Shown here: positions 26,117 to 35,646 of the stretch, in pieces | Layout: every line of letters begins with the position of its first letter | How positions within the stretch are numbered: position 1 is the stretch's first letter | Source of the DNA: Aliivibrio fischeri | GTDB lineage: Bacteria > Pseudomonadota > Gammaproteobacteria > Enterobacterales > Vibrionaceae | Length of the DNA: 64,000 bases | Direction of reading: 5' to 3' | Assembly: GCF_009727955.1 (NCBI RefSeq) | Contig: NZ_WOBR01000004.1 | Coordinates: 807,724-871,723, forward strand | Notes under the pieces: model-generated | Seen by the model: only the letters and a program-made list of their open reading frames with translations | Databases searched by the model: none | What the model was told of the DNA's origin: nothing | Position numbers and translations under genes: made by a program

Positions 26117-27513
26117 TATATTTCCCCTAATTGTTTATGCCACCAAGTGACGGCGTTTCCTTGTCTAGATGACCAGACGATAACGGTATGTCCTTCCTTT
26201 ACTGTAAAGTCTAGTTCATTTCCTTGATATTGAATTTGATTCTTTCCGGGCTCAATACTCATACTTGTTACACTTATTTGTGCCGGTAGTGTTTGCCAGC
26301 TACGTGTATCAGGTTGTTCTGTTAATGTATTAAAGATAGTAAAGACCGCATTAACCAACTCTTCTTCTTTGCTGTTTCTTGATGTTTTTCTTAATTCATC
26401 TTTAGCAACAACACGTAAAGCTTGGCGGATCACCATTGCAGGAATGCGTTCATTAAGATCGTTCTTCGCCATTAATGTTACATCAGCAACTTGATCACTC
26501 GCTAACGACTTACCATTCACTTTTAGTGGCGGAAATACCTGACGTTTGGTGTTTTTATAGTAAGGCAATGCTAAATTATATTGAACAAAATTACCTTGGC
26601 TATCCCACATAGGTAAGCCCAATCGCCAATCAGACAATGGCGGTAAAATACCTTGTTCATCAATAATAATCACACGGCTATCAGAGCGTTTTGGTACTTG
26701 GTAAGCACCGTATTGCTTCTCTAACATTTTGATATCGTTACGCATACCCAGTTTACGAGCAACACGTTGAACCGATTCAATCACCGTTTTATTATTCGGC
26801 GCTACTGCTAACGCTCGTTTATAATCTATATAAGCATCATTTAAAGAACGATTGGTTTCATAAAGCAGACCTGAATAATAGAAAAGATAGCCATTTTGAA
26901 CCGCAGCAAGTTGATTACCCACATCTGGATAATTAGCTAAAATAGCCCCTACGTTGGTTTTAACGCCCTCTTTTCTTGCTTCTTTTTCAGCTTTTTGTAA
27001 ATCCTTTTCTCTGTCTCTTTTCGCTTGCTCTTGAATATAGTTCGCTTTACGAACCTCAACCAAAGCACCTTCTAAATCATTATTTTTTAAATAATTTAAA
27101 GACAAATATAAATGCAAGTAACCTAACTCATAATCCGCTGGTTTATAGTCAATTAAATTATCATTCGTGACTAAAGAACCCACTTGATTTGCTGAATCAG
27201 AAACAGAGATAGTCGCTTGATCACTTTGTACTCTTGCAGCTTGCTCTGCTACTTCAAAATCCGTTTTACTCTCCGCATATTGCTCGCTTAATAAAGCAAT
27301 ACGACCAAGCTCCATATTATCAAGAATTGGGCCACCCACTTCCTGCTCTTCAAGAGTATAAGCTTGTTTTGCTTCACCACTTTTCACTAATTGATAAACA
27401 TCATTAGTTTGAGCTGAATAATGACTAAACAAATTGCCAACAGACATATTTGCGCAGCCAGAAAGCAGCAAAGCAAAAGTAACTATTGTGGATTTCTTCA
27501 ATATTGAATTCAT
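26116..27513 (-). CDS. Large COG3014-type lipoprotein with TPR-like region
   Basis: A 465-residue lipoprotein with lipobox LLLSGC (Cys20). The N-terminal half is helical with TPR-like repeats (for example YLHLYLSLNYLKNNDLEGALVEVRKA split by YYSGLLYETNRSLNDAYIDY). The C-terminal half is beta-rich. It looks like the conserved COG3014 family found beside ycfL and lpoB in Vibrionales; function unknown. The start at 27513 is chosen because it opens the lipoprotein signal; a longer frame to 27552 would place charged residues before it. Coupled by overlap to ycfL. Confidence 0.8.
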   Translation of the reverse strand: MNSILKKSTIVTFALLLSGCANMSVGNLFSHYSAQTNDVYQLVKSGEAKQAYTLEEQEVGGPILDNMELGRIALLSEQYAESKTDFEVAEQAARVQSDQATISVSDSANQVGSLVTNDNLIDYKPADYELGYLHLYLSLNYLKNNDLEGALVEVRKANYIQEQAKRDREKDLQKAEKEARKEGVKTNVGAILANYPDVGNQLAAVQNGYLFYYSGLLYETNRSLNDAYIDYKRALAVAPNNKTVIESVQRVARKLGMRNDIKMLEKQYGAYQVPKRSDSRVIIIDEQGILPPLSDWRLGLPMWDSQGNFVQYNLALPYYKNTKRQVFPPLKVNGKSLASDQVADVTLMAKNDLNERIPAMVIRQALRVVAKDELRKTSRNSKEEELVNAVFTIFNTLTEQPDTRSWQTLPAQISVTSMSIEPGKNQIQYQGNELDFTVKEGHTVIVWSSRQGNAVTWWHKQLGEI

Positions 27514-27580
27514 TATTATAAGAAACTCATCGTTGGAAAAGTAAGGCTCCACAAAAACAGGAGCCTATATATGATATCTA

Positions 27581-27931
27581 TTAGCTTAGTAGCATTGGAC
27601 CTAGAGGACGACCGCCAACTAGGTGCATATGAATATGGTAAACTTCTTGACCGCCATGAGGATTACAGTTAACGATTAAACGGTAACCATCTTCAGCAAT
27701 GCCTTCATCTTGTGCAATTTTTTTAGCTACAGTAAACAAACGTCCCATCACCAATTCATCTTCTGGTTCTACGTCATTCGTAGTAGGGATCAATTTATTA
27801 GGAATGATTAATACATGGCTTGGCGCTCTTGGATTAATATCGCGAAAAGCCGTAACTAAATCATCTTGATATACCACATCCGCAGGAATTTCTTTACGAA
27901 TAATCTTACTAAAAATTGTTTCTTCAGCCAT
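27581..27931 (-). CDS. hinT: HinT purine nucleoside phosphoramidase (HIT family)
   Basis: A 116-residue HIT-family enzyme that hydrolyses adenosine/guanosine 5'-phosphoramidates and acyl-AMPs. The histidine triad HIHMH is at 99-103, inside the expected [17 protein letters not shown] stretch. Length equals the family norm. It heads the conserved minus-strand series hinT, lipoprotein, ycfL, lpoB. The gap to the next gene is about 67 bp, so co-transcription is possible. Confidence 0.94.
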   Translation of the reverse strand: MAEETIFSKIIRKEIPADVVYQDDLVTAFRDINPRAPSHVLIIPNKLIPTTNDVEPEDELVMGRLFTVAKKIAQDEGIAEDGYRLIVNCNPHGGQEVYHIHMHLVGGRPLGPMLLS

Positions 27932-28236
27932 GAAGCGCCTCCAATAATACCCAGAATTCTATTTTATTTTTTACTTTCACTTAGTATGCGTTACAAATAG
28001 CTCAAAAACAATCACTTGAGAAATAGTAAAAGCAATCATCTAAAACCCAAACAGAGAACTCACCCGAAATAATGTAAAAATTTTAACAGTTATTGTTAAT
28101 TTTATAGACAAGGTCGCAATTTGTGTGACGAGTTAATCATATCATGAATAATCACTGTAACCATTTTAAGACTCGCAAGCAAAAAAGTCATCATTGCACA
28201 ATCTTAATACCCTTTTAGATGAAAGAGAGATACAAC
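27932..28236. other. Divergent intergenic region hinT/MCP
   Basis: About 300 bp that should hold promoters for hinT (-) and the MCP (+). It contains a short inverted repeat TTAACA-N5-TGTTAA at 28083-28099 in an AT-rich setting, a possible operator of unknown regulator. No further gene was seen. Confidence 0.35.
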
Positions 28237-30228
28237 ATGAACAGTTCGGTAGTTCGTCGCATGTACGCAGGATTCTCCTTAATTGTTATCCTATTTATTA
28301 CGACGGTTATCTTAATGCTCAACGGAACGAGCAATATTCACAAACAGATGCAATCTGTCTCTTCAGAATCCATGCCTTTAGTGAGCTTATCAAACGAAAC
28401 AAGCGTCTCCTTACTTGCTGCTGATAAGTCATTTAAAGATTTCCTTACTACTCGCGATCCTATTCAAATGCAGCAAGCTCGTGAGCAATTTTCTGTTGCA
28501 GAAACCAAATTTAAAAATACCTTTAAACAACTTATCAATACCGCTCAACAAAAAAACACGGGCGCACAACAACGTTCAGAACTGGCTAAAATAGAAAGCG
28601 CTTATTTCAATGAAGCAAAAGTAGCAATGGATAACTACCAAGCCCTACTGACTGCTGAAGATGAAAAACAACAAGCGATCCGTAACTTTCAACGTCTTTA
28701 CACTGAGTTAAGTGTACGCATGAAAGAATACATTAATGACCAAGAAAGTATCGCTGTTAAGATGATGGCGAAAAGCTACTTCGTGAAACTAGAAGACGCA
28801 GAGCTGATTACCTCGGATGCATTAGCAAGTAACGATATCGCATTGGTTAATAAAGCCGTTAATCAAAACAAAAAAGCGGTTACGCACTTAAACTACGCTT
28901 ACCGTGGGCTAGCAAACCAATTGCCTGAGCTAAAAGGCACATTTGATGATTCAGTAAAACAATTCAGTGCTGAAGTAGGACAAAAAGAAGGGATTCTAAA
29001 TACTCACTTTGCCTACCTAACGGCTAAAGATGCGTTGTACACCAACATCTCAAACCTTGCTCAGCAAATTGATAAAGCCATCACCCTACTAACTTCATTT
29101 AATCAATTAGCAAACCAAGATTTACAAAACTCACTGCAACAAGCAGACACCATTTACCAACAAAGTCTTTATAAAGGGATTGCACTGGGTGTGGTTGTTT
29201 CTCTGTTAGCGACCTTTATTGGTTTTAACCTAGCGACATCAGTTCGTACTCCACTGCAAAATATGCTTAAAATCTTAGAGTCATTAACCTCTGGCGATAT
29301 GACTCAGCGTATTGAAACCAAGCGAAATACCGAATTTAGCCGTGTATCTCGTCATATCAATACCCTTGCTGACAACCTACAAAAAGTATTAATTCAGTTA
29401 AGTGGAGCATCAGACGAACTGACTGAAGTTGCACAAAATAACAACGCAACCGCAGAGAAAGCGAAACAACAACTGCTGAACCAACGTGAACAAACCACAA
29501 GCGTTGCAGCGGCAATGACAGAGATGGAACACTCGGTTGTAGAAGTTGCCTCAAGCTCAGAAAGTTCACTACTAAAAGTACAAGAAGTAGAAGCCGCTTC
29601 TGAGCACGGTCAACAAGTCATGAAAAACAACTTAGAGACCATTGAGCAACTTTCTTCTCGTTTAGATGAATCAGTACAAGCCGTATCAAACCTACAGAAA
29701 GTAAGTAGCGAGATTGGCTCAATTTTGGATGTGATTAATAACATTGCTGAACAAACCAACCTACTTGCACTTAATGCCGCTATCGAAGCAGCTCGTGCCG
29801 GCGAACAAGGCCGTGGCTTTGCGGTTGTTGCTGATGAAGTTCGTATTCTTGCTCAACGTACAGCAAAATCCACTTCTGAAATTGAAGTAATGATTGCTAA
29901 CCTTCAATCAAGCTCAAAAACCACCACGACAGTGATTGAAAGCTGTGTTGAAGACATGCAACAAAGCGTCACTCAAACCAACGAAGCCAATAATGCGATG
30001 GTGATGATCCAAAACTTAATTGAAGAGATCAGCCACATGAGTAATCACATTTCTCAAGCGGCAAACGAGCAAAGTGCAACAACAACTGAGATTGCACGTA
30101 GCTTAGAAGACATCAGCCACATTGCTGAAAATAACCAAGAAGCGATGAACGACATTGCTAATGTAAGCCAAACATTAAATGAACTGGCTCACCAGCAAAG
30201 TGATATTGTGCATCAATTTAAAGTGTAA
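28237..30228 (+). CDS. Methyl-accepting chemotaxis protein with helical sensor
   Basis: A 663-residue chemoreceptor. TM segments lie at about 8-30 and 313-336 and enclose a large all-helical periplasmic domain (about 280 residues) of the HBM or double four-helix-bundle type rather than Cache. HAMP follows ([20 protein letters not shown]) and the signalling tip [20 protein letters not shown] is near 505. HBM sensors in other bacteria bind organic acids; the ligand is not readable here. The ATG at 28237 is preferred over the in-frame ATG at 28219 because GAGAG lies correctly before it. Confidence 0.9.
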   Translation: MNSSVVRRMYAGFSLIVILFITTVILMLNGTSNIHKQMQSVSSESMPLVSLSNETSVSLLAADKSFKDFLTTRDPIQMQQAREQFSVAETKFKNTFKQLINTAQQKNTGAQQRSELAKIESAYFNEAKVAMDNYQALLTAEDEKQQAIRNFQRLYTELSVRMKEYINDQESIAVKMMAKSYFVKLEDAELITSDALASNDIALVNKAVNQNKKAVTHLNYAYRGLANQLPELKGTFDDSVKQFSAEVGQKEGILNTHFAYLTAKDALYTNISNLAQQIDKAITLLTSFNQLANQDLQNSLQQADTIYQQSLYKGIALGVVVSLLATFIGFNLATSVRTPLQNMLKILESLTSGDMTQRIETKRNTEFSRVSRHINTLADNLQKVLIQLSGASDELTEVAQNNNATAEKAKQQLLNQREQTTSVAAAMTEMEHSVVEVASSSESSLLKVQEVEAASEHGQQVMKNNLETIEQLSSRLDESVQAVSNLQKVSSEIGSILDVINNIAEQTNLLALNAAIEAARAGEQGRGFAVVADEVRILAQRTAKSTSEIEVMIANLQSSSKTTTTVIESCVEDMQQSVTQTNEANNAMVMIQNLIEEISHMSNHISQAANEQSATTTEIARSLEDISHIAENNQEAMNDIANVSQTLNELAHQQSDIVHQFKV

Positions 30229-30255
30229 TTATCTTAGATAAGCAATGTAACAAAC

Positions 30256-30288
30256 AAAAAAGGTGGATAAATTATCCACCTTTTTTAT
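30256..30288. terminator. Bidirectional terminator
   Basis: AAAAAAGGTGGAT pairs with ATCCACCTTTTTT. It lies between the convergent MCP (+) and amylase (-) genes. Confidence 0.88.
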
Positions 30289-30313
30289 TACGCTTTGCTC
30301 TAAAAACTAACGA

Positions 30314-31696
30314 TTAACGAGAAAACAGTAAATACGATTTTGCAGGAATAAAGAAACGTAAATTCCCTTGCTGCGGTGCATGATAAGTTTGAGAAGTATG
30401 CTCTAACCAAACTATATCCGCCTTAACCGCGACATTTACTTCAATATTATGTTCAGATTTATTGATAGCGACTAAACCACGCTCGCCTCGTGCAAACACC
30501 AAGTGCTCATCACTGGCTTCAACTTGCGTTTGAGTTTCGCCATACATTTCATGATAAAACCCAATCAATTGAGTCATGCGTTTAGAGCACCACTCATCTT
30601 TCCAGCGTGGATTACCTTCCGTATTTTTAAATCCACTGATCTCATTCTCTGAGTAAATAAGCGGAATGCCACCATCACGCCCAAACAAATACGCATAAGC
30701 TAGCCATTCGTTTTCTTCAGACATTACAAGGTCTTGAAACACCTGGTTATTAGGAATGTCGTGAGTCGTCGCAAAGGTAATTGCACGTAATGGAGAAAGT
30801 GCCATGCCGTAGATATACGGGTCTATCAGACTAGTTAATGACCCTTCACCCTCTAGCGCTTGATACAAGGTATTAAACAGAGGGAAATCATAAGCACCTA
30901 ATTTGGTTTCTTGTAAATATGGGCTTAAAAAGGTTTCGTACTCTTCTTTTGTTGCACCGCCATCGGTAATGATCTCACCAAAAATATGAATATCATGCGT
31001 GATCTCTTCATCCCACACTTTCTCAAGATGCTCAAGACTCATGTGTTTTGCAGCATCAATCCGAAAACCTTTCACTCCTATGGCTTTTAACGCTTTTAAA
31101 TACGCACGTTGCTGTGCAATCACATGTTCATTATCGGCTAATGTCGGTAAACCGGGATCGTGTGGACCACCTGAAATACGTCCGTTTTGCACTTCCCATT
31201 TGTCATTCCAATTCTCAATGCCAAACGCTTCAACAAAATCGTTCTCCGTAAACAAAGACTCAGATAAATCACCAAATAAAGTTAATGCCTCGTACCTTTC
31301 AGGATCTTTAGCATAGTCTTCTCTGTCCCATTGATTTGGGTATTCTAAATCAGCTCGAATATCCGATTCATTGGCCATGTGATTAAACACCACATCCACA
31401 TAAACCCAAATATTAAGCTCAGTTAAACGTTCAACCATGCGTTTAAAGTCAAACGTATCGCCAAGAGGGTTATCAATCAAACGGTAATCTTGAGGTTGAT
31501 AACGCTGCCACCACTTAGTTCCAGATAGTAAATTTAGAGATTTCATGGCAGGAGAAACAAGCACTGAGCGATAACCCAATTGAGCAATTAATTCAGCTTG
31601 TTCAGTAATTCGTTGATAGCTCCAATCAAAAGCGTGAAGTATCACGTTACTCACGATAGGAACCGGATCGGAATGCTGCTGTGTTGCTTGACTCAT
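30314..31696 (-). CDS. Cytoplasmic GH13 alpha-amylase, MalT-controlled
   Basis: A 460-residue alpha-amylase-family glycosidase without signal peptide, so it acts on imported maltodextrins or stored glycogen. GH13 regions are visible: DVVFNH (101-106), GFRIDAAKH with nucleophile D214, FGEII with acid/base E241, and THDIPNN with D313 as transition-state stabiliser. The ATG at 31696 is chosen because AAGGA lies about 10 bases upstream; an extended frame to 31729 lacks such a site. A perfect MalT box and a perfect TATAAT lie just upstream, so it belongs to the maltose regulon. Confidence 0.88.
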   Translation of the reverse strand: MSQATQQHSDPVPIVSNVILHAFDWSYQRITEQAELIAQLGYRSVLVSPAMKSLNLLSGTKWWQRYQPQDYRLIDNPLGDTFDFKRMVERLTELNIWVYVDVVFNHMANESDIRADLEYPNQWDREDYAKDPERYEALTLFGDLSESLFTENDFVEAFGIENWNDKWEVQNGRISGGPHDPGLPTLADNEHVIAQQRAYLKALKAIGVKGFRIDAAKHMSLEHLEKVWDEEITHDIHIFGEIITDGGATKEEYETFLSPYLQETKLGAYDFPLFNTLYQALEGEGSLTSLIDPYIYGMALSPLRAITFATTHDIPNNQVFQDLVMSEENEWLAYAYLFGRDGGIPLIYSENEISGFKNTEGNPRWKDEWCSKRMTQLIGFYHEMYGETQTQVEASDEHLVFARGERGLVAINKSEHNIEVNVAVKADIVWLEHTSQTYHAPQQGNLRFFIPAKSYLLFSR

Positions 31697-31728
31697 TTCA
31701 TTATTATCCTTTTTTATGATGTGAGCCA

Positions 31729-31734
31729 ATTATA
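31729..31734 (-). promoter_or_regulatory. -10 box of the amylase promoter
   Basis: Perfect TATAAT on the minus strand, about 33 bp before the amylase start codon. The predicted transcription start is near 31722. Confidence 0.7.
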
Positions 31735-31754
31735 AAAAGGCCGTTTTTCGTTGC

Positions 31755-31764
31755 CCTCCTCCCC
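31755..31764 (-). promoter_or_regulatory. MalT box
   Basis: GGGGAGGAGG on the minus strand is a perfect match to GGGGA(T/G)GAGG. Its centre is about 37 bp upstream of the inferred start site, the position of the promoter-proximal MalT box in E. coli mal promoters. No second perfect box was seen nearby. Confidence 0.75.
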
Positions 31765-31859
31765 ATTCTATAAAATACAGTAGGAGTCGAAAGGCGTAGA
31801 ATGATAATTATCTCAATTACAGATTACTTAACACAACAGCCTACAATAAATAATCTGTT

Positions 31860-32333
31860 TTATAACAATAGATTATCTTCAATTGGAATAAAGCGATCTG
31901 CCGCATCAATGAGTGAATTAGCGGTTAAATCTGCCACGCCATACACTTCAACTTCTTTATTAAAACGTGACTGAATTCGCTTAATGAGTAAATCAAAATC
32001 CCCATCACCAGACAATAAAACCACAATATCCGCCTGCTCAGCCAATTCAATCGCATCAAGGGTGATCCCTACATCCCAATCGCCCTTTGCCGAACCATCA
32101 CGACGCTGAATAAAGGGTTTTAACTTAACATCAAAACCAATACCACGAAGAATATTATGAAACTGTTTTTGTTTATCATCGCTACGAGCAATAGCATAAG
32201 CGTTCGCTCCCACCACGGTTCTTCCTTCGGTTACTTTTGCCCATAGTGCGTTGTAATCGAAATGACGCTGGTAGACATCACGCGTGGTGTAATAGATGTT
32301 TTGCACATCAACCAAAATTGCTACTGTTTTCAT
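31860..32333 (-). CDS. NYN-domain protein (LabA/DUF88 family)
   Basis: A 157-residue PIN-like NYN-domain protein. Conserved acidic residues expected for metal-dependent RNase activity are visible: VDVQNIYY (about 7-14), KGDWDVGITLDAIE in the middle and SGDGDFDLLI. NYN proteins of this type are proposed RNases; none of the known relatives gives a firm pathway here. The start at 32333 follows AAGAG at good spacing; an ATG two codons upstream lacks room for a ribosome-binding site. It is divergent from the RNA methyltransferase gene. Confidence 0.82.
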   Translation of the reverse strand: MKTVAILVDVQNIYYTTRDVYQRHFDYNALWAKVTEGRTVVGANAYAIARSDDKQKQFHNILRGIGFDVKLKPFIQRRDGSAKGDWDVGITLDAIELAEQADIVVLLSGDGDFDLLIKRIQSRFNKEVEVYGVADLTANSLIDAADRFIPIEDNLLL

Positions 32334-32427
32334 AATCATTCTCTTAGGAAATTCTCTAATGAGTCTATATGAATGACATCAATTTAGGTATACTTCGCGC
32401 AAATTTTGTAAGAGAAAGACGGTAAAA

Positions 32428-32886
32428 ATGACTAAAGGCTATTCTTGTATTGGTTTAGTAAACCCAAAAACACCTGAAAACGTAGGCTCTGTAATGCGCG
32501 CTGCGGGTTGCTATGGCGTAAACTCTGTATTCTACACAGGGAAGCGTTATGACATTGCTAAGCAGTTTTGTACGGATACAAAAAGTCAGCATTTAAACCT
32601 ACCGTTAATCGGTGTTGAAGATCTAAGAGACATCGTTCCTCTAGATTGCGTGCCTGTTGCCGTTGATTTGATTGAAGGCGCAAAACCACTGCCAGATTAC
32701 AAGCACCCACCACGTGCGTTTTACATTTTTGGCCCTGAAGATGGTACGCTGAAAAAAGAGATCACCGATTTTTGTCGTGAAACAATTTACGTACCTACCA
32801 ATGGGTGTATGAACCTTGCGGCTGCGGTAAACGTGATCATGTACGATCGCATGGCAAAAGGCGACAACTTCTCAAACCATAAGTAA
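32428..32886 (+). CDS. TrmH/SpoU-family RNA methyltransferase
   Basis: A 152-residue SPOUT methyltransferase. Motif 1 NPKTPENVGSVMRAAGCYG (about 12-30), motif 2 FGPEDGTL (about 104-111) and motif 3 PTNGCMNLAAAVNVIMYD are all present, forming the knotted SAM site. It lacks the extra RNA-binding N-terminal domain of TrmH/RlmB, so it is a minimal TrmL-like form. The target RNA is unknown; TrmL-type tRNA 2'-O-methylation is one option. It is followed after 34 bp by a kinase gene in the same direction. Confidence 0.88.
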   Translation: MTKGYSCIGLVNPKTPENVGSVMRAAGCYGVNSVFYTGKRYDIAKQFCTDTKSQHLNLPLIGVEDLRDIVPLDCVPVAVDLIEGAKPLPDYKHPPRAFYIFGPEDGTLKKEITDFCRETIYVPTNGCMNLAAAVNVIMYDRMAKGDNFSNHK

Positions 32887-32920
32887 TCTAGATTAAACTG
32901 GATGAATAAAGGAACTCGAC

Positions 32921-33886
32921 ATGTTTGATTTATCACGTATTTCGGGTTTCGAAAACGCATCAATTACTCAGACTGATACGCTACAAACTTTGTGGGGCGG
33001 TTATGGGGAGTTGGTGCGTTTGCATTTATGCAATGCCCCTACTTCCTCGATTATCATCAAACAAATCACGTTACCCAAACCTAAAGTGCATCCTAAAGGT
33101 TGGAATACGGATCGCTCGCATCAACGTAAGCTTGATTCATACCAAGTGGAACTCAATTGGTATCAAGATTATGCCAACTCAGTGTCACTGTATAACCCTG
33201 TACCCTGCTGTTTATACGTAGAGCAGCATGATAATGAACTCGTGTTAGTACTTGAAGATTTGGCGATCGCTGGCTTTCCTCTTGTAAAAACCGACGTATC
33301 ATTAGATGAAGCCAAAGCCTGTTTAACTTGGCTTGCGTATTTTCATATCGAGCACTTAAACACACAACCAATTGGGTTATGGGAAACGGGTACTTATTGG
33401 CATTTAGACACTCGCCCTGATGAGCTTGAAGCCTTAACAGATTTACCATTAAAAGACGCTGCGTTTAAGATTGATCGAACACTTAAAAATACTCGCTATC
33501 AAACTCTTGTACATGGTGATGCGAAGTTAGCGAACTTCTGTTTTTCTGAAGATGGAAAACACGTCGCTGCAGTTGATTTCCAGTACATAGGAAAAGGCTG
33601 TGGCATGAAGGATGTGATTTTATTTATCAGCAGTTGTATTCCCCCTGAACAATGCGCAAAGCTTGAGAGCGAATTACTCGATCACTACTTTGAGCAAATC
33701 AAACACGCATTAGGGGAAAACCAATTAGAAACAGCCCTTGAAATAGAAGCAGAATGGCAACCTCTGTATTGCATCGCATGGGCTGATTTCCACCGCTTCG
33801 TAAAAGGCTGGAGCCCTGAGCATTGGAAGATAAATGAGTATACTGAGGGGCTTAAGTTAAGGGCTTTGGGTGAGTTGGGGGAATAA
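32921..33886 (+). CDS. Small-molecule phosphotransferase (CHK/EcKL-like kinase)
   Basis: A 321-residue kinase-fold protein. The catalytic loop is [12 protein letters not shown] (about 196-207) and the metal-binding aspartate lies in [10 protein letters not shown] (about 214-223). The pattern is that of DUF1679/CHK-type kinases, which phosphorylate small alcohols; the bacterial substrate is unknown. It has a good Shine-Dalgarno (AAGGAAC) and probably forms an operon with the RNA methyltransferase upstream. Confidence 0.82.
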   Translation: MFDLSRISGFENASITQTDTLQTLWGGYGELVRLHLCNAPTSSIIIKQITLPKPKVHPKGWNTDRSHQRKLDSYQVELNWYQDYANSVSLYNPVPCCLYVEQHDNELVLVLEDLAIAGFPLVKTDVSLDEAKACLTWLAYFHIEHLNTQPIGLWETGTYWHLDTRPDELEALTDLPLKDAAFKIDRTLKNTRYQTLVHGDAKLANFCFSEDGKHVAAVDFQYIGKGCGMKDVILFISSCIPPEQCAKLESELLDHYFEQIKHALGENQLETALEIEAEWQPLYCIAWADFHRFVKGWSPEHWKINEYTEGLKLRALGELGE

Positions 33887-33910
33887 AGGATATTACAGTT
33901 TTGGGGTAAT

Positions 33911-33940
33911 AAAGGCCGTGGCGAACGGCCTTTATTTATA
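33911..33940 (+). terminator. Terminator of the methyltransferase-kinase operon
   Basis: AAAGGCCGT pairs with ACGGCCTTT around a 6-base-or-less loop, followed by ATTTATA. Confidence 0.8.
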
Positions 33941-34018
33941 CTTTCCATAAAAGCATAGAGTCAGGTAAATAACCTAAGCCCTCAAAGCTAGCGACAAAAG
34001 TTAAAGAGGCCCATCAAA

Positions 34019-35032
34019 CTATGGCAAAGTAAAATACCAAACAGCAGTAGAAGAAAGAATGCCGATAAAAAAACTTGATATTATGGATATAACTCCTTTT
34101 AAGAAAGTGCGTTTATTTGATTTTTTAAGTTTTTTAATAAGTTTTTCATCGCCACGATTAAGGCAAACATATGATAAAGGCATTATATTTTGCAAAGATT
34201 TACGGCACAAAGAACCAATAAAAGAGCTCACATACAGGATAAAAACTAACAAAACAAAACCAACTAATAATAATTGTAGCAACTCATTAAAAGCTCGCTC
34301 TGAGTTAGAAAAAACCACATCGTGTTCAAGTAGCCAATACAAAACAAAAATCATGGATGCCGCAAATATATTTTTACTTAACATCGCATATTTATTAATG
34401 TATTTTTGAAAGTGTGAAACGATTGGACCTTCCGTTGCAACGTCTAATGACTCAAACCAATCATCAATTAGCCGCTTAAATGTTTGTGCGACCATATAAT
34501 CAATGTAGTTAATTTTCGCCTCAGCAACTGCAACCATATTAAAAGAATTACTTGAAAATACATCTAACATCCCATCATTTTGCCACTCTTCATAGTGAGA
34601 TATTAAAGAGCCAATTCTGATCGATATATTATAACTTTGAGTCGTTTGAGTTACAGGCAGACGAATTAGAAAATTATATTCTAAATGTACATACTTCACA
34701 GGGCAATTTTTAGAAGGATCAAATGCAGAAAAACGAGCAAATGAACTAAACCTTTCATTATTATCTTCTTCATAATAAATAGTAATCGTACAATTATTTG
34801 TTACAAGATTATACTGTTCAAATGCTTGATTCATTTTACAATTCAATTGAACTAAATCATTCATTTCAACCTGATATCGATTCTTGTATTGTTTTCCAAT
34901 TTCTTCAGTTTTTCCCGTAATTTCATTATACAAAGATTGCATAACTTGAAAACTAACTGGAACTTTATTTCCTTTTACCGTTTCAACTAAAATATCTGGA
35001 TTAAATTCTGATGTATTTATTAGCTCTGACAC
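34019..35032 (-). CDS. Orphan membrane protein of unknown function
   Basis: A 337-residue protein not recognised as any family. Residues 1-220 look soluble, mixed alpha/beta, with no signal peptide. Hydrophobic segments follow at about 222-240, 250-275 and 313-335, so the N-terminal domain should face the cytoplasm. A basic stretch KKLKKSNKRTFLK precedes the last segment. The start is GTG with AGG about 9 bases upstream. The gene is more AT-rich than its neighbours and stands alone between the kinase gene and a 614-bp gap, which is suggestive of an accessory gene. Confidence 0.65.
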   Translation of the reverse strand: MSELINTSEFNPDILVETVKGNKVPVSFQVMQSLYNEITGKTEEIGKQYKNRYQVEMNDLVQLNCKMNQAFEQYNLVTNNCTITIYYEEDNNERFSSFARFSAFDPSKNCPVKYVHLEYNFLIRLPVTQTTQSYNISIRIGSLISHYEEWQNDGMLDVFSSNSFNMVAVAEAKINYIDYMVAQTFKRLIDDWFESLDVATEGPIVSHFQKYINKYAMLSKNIFAASMIFVLYWLLEHDVVFSNSERAFNELLQLLLVGFVLLVFILYVSSFIGSLCRKSLQNIMPLSYVCLNRGDEKLIKKLKKSNKRTFLKGVISIISSFFIGILSSTAVWYFTLP

Positions 35033-35401
35033 TGTTATAGACCTATATGTTTTTCTTATTATTAAGACAGAAATGATACAGCAAATATTTAAAAAGACCT
35101 ATAGAGTCAGAGACGGTCTTAGAATAAATATGTTTCTAATAATTTCTAAAACATTACTCTTGCTGTGTAACACCTTTAGTTTTCATAAATCAATCACTAC
35201 AGTATTTCACAGTTATAAACTAGTACTAACAAAATACTACTATTTCTTACTTAATAAGCTAGCTTCAACCTGACGATCTCTTCCCTTAAAGAATTCAAAG
35301 CAGCTATATATTACGCTCCCCCATCCTAAACACGCCTTTACTCTTTATACGCATCAAAAAATAATGACTTTAGATAAGCAAATCTAATGCAGTTTATTGT
35401 A

Positions 35402-35442
35402 TTGAAATCTCACCCAGTTACATTAATGAGATTTAATTTCAA
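35402..35442. repeat. Nested inverted repeats upstream of the POT gene
   Basis: AAATCTCA (35405-35412) pairs with TGAGATTT (35427-35434), and TTGAAAT (35402-35408) with ATTTCAA (35436-35442). There is no T-run, so it is not an obvious terminator; it may be an operator or part of an RNA structure. Confidence 0.4.
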
Positions 35443-35533
35443 CCAATCAATAACTTATGCAACCTAGCAGACACCTAATTACGTTGCTCGACTCGGTTTT
35501 CCTAATGATTAATTATTAGAGTATTTAATCTAA

Positions 35534-35549
35534 TGCGAGCTTGATCACG
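35534..35549 (+). promoter_or_regulatory. Weak CRP-like site before the POT gene
   Basis: TGCGA-N6-TCACG matches eight of ten conserved CRP positions. It is centred about 105 bp before the start codon. Confidence 0.3.
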
Positions 35550-35646
35550 GAGACTAGATTACAAAACAAACAAATATCACGTTTTAATTTTCATAATTAG
35601 TTTTTAATGCGCACATAACAACAAACAGCTAGGTGAAATAACTAAT

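Larger units (their letters stand above)
35033..35646. other. 614-bp divergent intergenic region
   Basis: This long AT-rich gap lies between the orphan membrane protein (-) and the POT transporter (+). No ORF with a credible start was found; a 66-codon open frame at 35073-35273 has no ribosome-binding site or recognisable product. It contains nested inverted repeats at 35402-35442 and a CRP-like sequence at 35534-35549 (TGCGA-N6-TCACG). Confidence 0.4.

Noticed and set aside
28083-28099. TTAACA-N5-TGTTAA inverted repeat
   Set aside because: Low-complexity AT-rich context makes 6-bp arms weak evidence; kept only as a note in the intergenic description.
31799-31812. Fur-like GATAATTATC
   Set aside because: Only a 10-bp core matches and it lies upstream of the amylase MalT box, with no iron-related gene nearby.
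35073-35273. 66-codon open frame in the 614-bp gap
   Set aside because: No ribosome-binding site, odd composition and no recognisable domain; AT-rich DNA with few stops explains it.
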